A stretch of DNA of 36,972 bases from Candidatus Binatia bacterium. GTDB lineage: Bacteria > Desulfobacterota > Binatia > Bin18. Each line of letters starts with the position of its first letter. Position 1 is the first letter of the stretch. The stretch is taken from NCBI GenBank assembly GCA_022826945.1, contig JAJDTY010000013.1, positions 1 through 36,972 on the forward strand. Direction: 5' to 3'. The notes under the pieces are model-generated. The model did not search any database and was not told the DNA's origin. It saw nothing but the letters and a program-made list of their open reading frames with translations. Position numbers and translations under genes: made by a program. This document shows positions 35,917 to 36,972 of the stretch, piece after piece.

Positions 35917-36004
35917 GTCCGAGCAGTCAATGGAATCAGCGAGGCTGTCGGATTACGTTACTCTGACTCGGCCTACGGTTCGTTCTGGTATGTGAACTCG
36001 ATCA

Positions 36005-36049
36005 TGGCTACAGCATCGTAATCGTGCGACATTCGCGATGCTGTAGCCA
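36005..36049. promoter_or_regulatory. 14-bp inverted repeat ahead of the HNH gene
   Basis: TGGCTACAGCATCG (36005-36018) and CGATGCTGTAGCCA (36036-36049) are perfect inverted copies separated by 17 bases. The 3' arm ends 13 bases before the HNH ATG. It may be an operator, an mRNA hairpin partly covering the ribosome-binding site, or a recognition site. Upstream sequence 35917-36004 shows no gene. Confidence 0.6.
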
Positions 36050-36062
36050 AAAGGAACTGTAA

Positions 36063-36866
36063 ATGAAAACCCCGATTGTCGTGCTGAAAACTCACTTGGC
36101 ACTCGACACGTCGTCCAATTTAGCGAACCTACCCCAGTTCGAGGCTCTCGACCCGTCCGCGGCCCAGCGGGGTCGCCAGAATCCTCGCAGTTGGTGGAAC
36201 GTGAACGCTGAGTGTCGGATCGCATATAGTCGAGAAGGCTTGAACCAATACATCGCAATCTGCTTAGACGATGACCATGTAACAGCCAAAGACCTGCCGG
36301 ACATGTCTGATGCCAATGCGCGTAGATACAGCACACGGCTAAAGGAAAAACTGATTAAGACGTGCGGTAAGGACCTGGACGTCGCTGAGTGCAAAACATT
36401 TAAGGCCGAGGCCGAAAAGATGTTCTCAGTCCTGTCCAGTAGTCAGCCGAGCAAGGTCTATAGAAAGGAACTGTCAGAACTCAATAAGCGGTACCAGCAA
36501 GCCAAATCGGCAGTTAAAAAAGAGCGCTTGGTCAAAGAGGTGGAACGTGGAGATGCCGGAGATTGGATGAAAGATTACCGCAAACACAAATGTCAGGTGT
36601 GCGAAAAACTCGGTACGAACCCGGAGGGATTCAAGACGAGGAAGGGTATCTCCTATACCGAGTCACATCATGTTGATCCGGTCAGCACTGGTGGGAGTTT
36701 AGGCTTGGAAAACATCATTGTCGTATGCGCGAATCATCACCGCCAAATGCACTACGGCAATGTTGAGATTCTTCAGACGGCCAGCAGCAATTCCGAGTTC
36801 ATCTTTCGCATTGATGGGGGAGAAATCCGTGTAGAAGCGGTCTCAAAAACCTGTCTACTAAGGTAG
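36063..36866 (+). CDS. HNH endonuclease with unrecognised N-terminal domain
   Basis: A 267-residue protein. The C-terminal 95 residues are an HNH nuclease: zinc-binding C177/C180 (KCQVCEKLG), catalytic-type H202-H203 (SHHVDPVS), N217 and C222, H225-H226 and H230 (VCANHHRQMHYG). The first 170 residues are not a family I recognise. They start with MKTPIVVLKTHLALDTSSNL, include a basic helical stretch around 130-170 and may recognise DNA or a partner. AAGGAACTG precedes the ATG. Codon use looks less GC-biased than the neighbours, consistent with transfer. It sits between a 14-bp inverted repeat and an IS5-type transposase start. Restriction or defence is possible but not shown. Confidence 0.8.
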   Translation: MKTPIVVLKTHLALDTSSNLANLPQFEALDPSAAQRGRQNPRSWWNVNAECRIAYSREGLNQYIAICLDDDHVTAKDLPDMSDANARRYSTRLKEKLIKTCGKDLDVAECKTFKAEAEKMFSVLSSSQPSKVYRKELSELNKRYQQAKSAVKKERLVKEVERGDAGDWMKDYRKHKCQVCEKLGTNPEGFKTRKGISYTESHHVDPVSTGGSLGLENIIVVCANHHRQMHYGNVEILQTASSNSEFIFRIDGGEIRVEAVSKTCLLR

Positions 36867-36899
36867 AAGGGGAGTGAGGTTAAGGACAAGGAGAGACTG

Positions 36900-36972
36900 A
36901 TGGCCCGCCGTGAAGAGTTACAAGAGGAACAATGGGCGCTAGTCGAGCCCCTGCTGCCCAAGCCACCAAGAC
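36900..36972 (+). CDS. IS5-family transposase, N-terminus only
   Basis: ATG 36900, with AAGGAG seven bases upstream, opens MARREELQEEQWALVEPLL and on to PKPPR at the window edge. The LxxxQWxxlxPLLP pattern is the DUF4096/IS5-type transposase beginning. The rest and the IS right end are outside the window. The IS left end must lie between about 36840 and 36895, but no inverted repeat can be verified with one end only. It may have trimmed the HNH gene's 3' end. Confidence 0.8.
   Translation, partial: MARREELQEEQWALVEPLLPKPPR

Noticed and set aside
36005..36049. Reading the 14-bp inverted repeat as a terminator for the upstream ACAD gene
   Set aside because: The loop is 17 bases, no T-run follows, and it is nearer to the HNH start than to the ACAD stop; termination cannot be excluded but is less likely.

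Overview
The window is a GC-rich, gene-dense stretch of a Gram-negative bacterial chromosome; a FadL-type outer-membrane protein implies an outer membrane. The gene mix combines several acyl-CoA dehydrogenases, a class III CoA transferase, SCP2-type thiolase, LLM-class flavin monooxygenases, many short-chain dehydrogenases, and signal-peptide ankyrin and toxin-antitoxin genes. This resembles uncultivated, metabolically versatile lineages such as the Tectomicrobia/Entotheonella group or Binatia-like deltaproteobacteria. That placement is inferred from gene content alone; no rRNA is present.

Positions 1-9.36 kb. A truncated Phd/YefM-type antitoxin at the left edge has a clear promoter. It is followed by a flavin/F420 split-barrel oxidase and, divergently, der (ribosome-assembly GTPase). 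A second split-barrel protein and an SDR form a minus-strand pair. From 4.04 kb a long plus-strand run begins with an acyl-CoA dehydrogenase and an LLM monooxygenase, then continues into housekeeping genes: maf, yggS, proC, yggT and fmdB. It ends at tRNA-Val(CAC) and an intrinsic terminator.

Positions 9.5-17.4 kb. A small XRE regulator overlaps, tail to tail, the end of thiC. thiC is preceded by a full TPP riboswitch and a well-spaced promoter. Next come an SDR plus FemAB-like acyltransferase pair, a DHH phosphoesterase and a divergent RNase II/R-type exoribonuclease.

Positions 17.4-28.7 kb. This is catabolic territory: an SDR lacking its catalytic lysine, a dienelactone hydrolase, and an operon of alpha/beta hydrolase, long-chain acyl-CoA synthetase and an R3H/AAA ATPase. 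These are followed by a thiolase, a membrane-anchored ankyrin protein, a zinc alcohol dehydrogenase, an F420-type LLM oxidoreductase and a CoA transferase. Together they could activate, oxidise and cleave acyl or cyclic substrates, but no single pathway can be assigned.

Positions 28.7-30.1 kb are a gene graveyard: a DUF433/DUF5615 toxin-antitoxin pair, an ORF broken by one in-frame TAA, and a signal-peptide ankyrin gene whose repeats appear to have been deleted. Positions 30.1-37 kb hold a FadL-family porin with a 99-residue C-terminal tail, a cytoplasmic molybdopterin oxidoreductase, a Phd/PIN toxin-antitoxin pair, and an ACAD10/11-type acyl-CoA dehydrogenase. They end with an HNH nuclease preceded by a 14-bp inverted repeat, and the start of an IS5-type transposase running off the window.

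No single, clearly new multi-gene system is visible. The best leads are the active-site departures, the deleted ankyrin gene, the extended FadL protein and the HNH locus.
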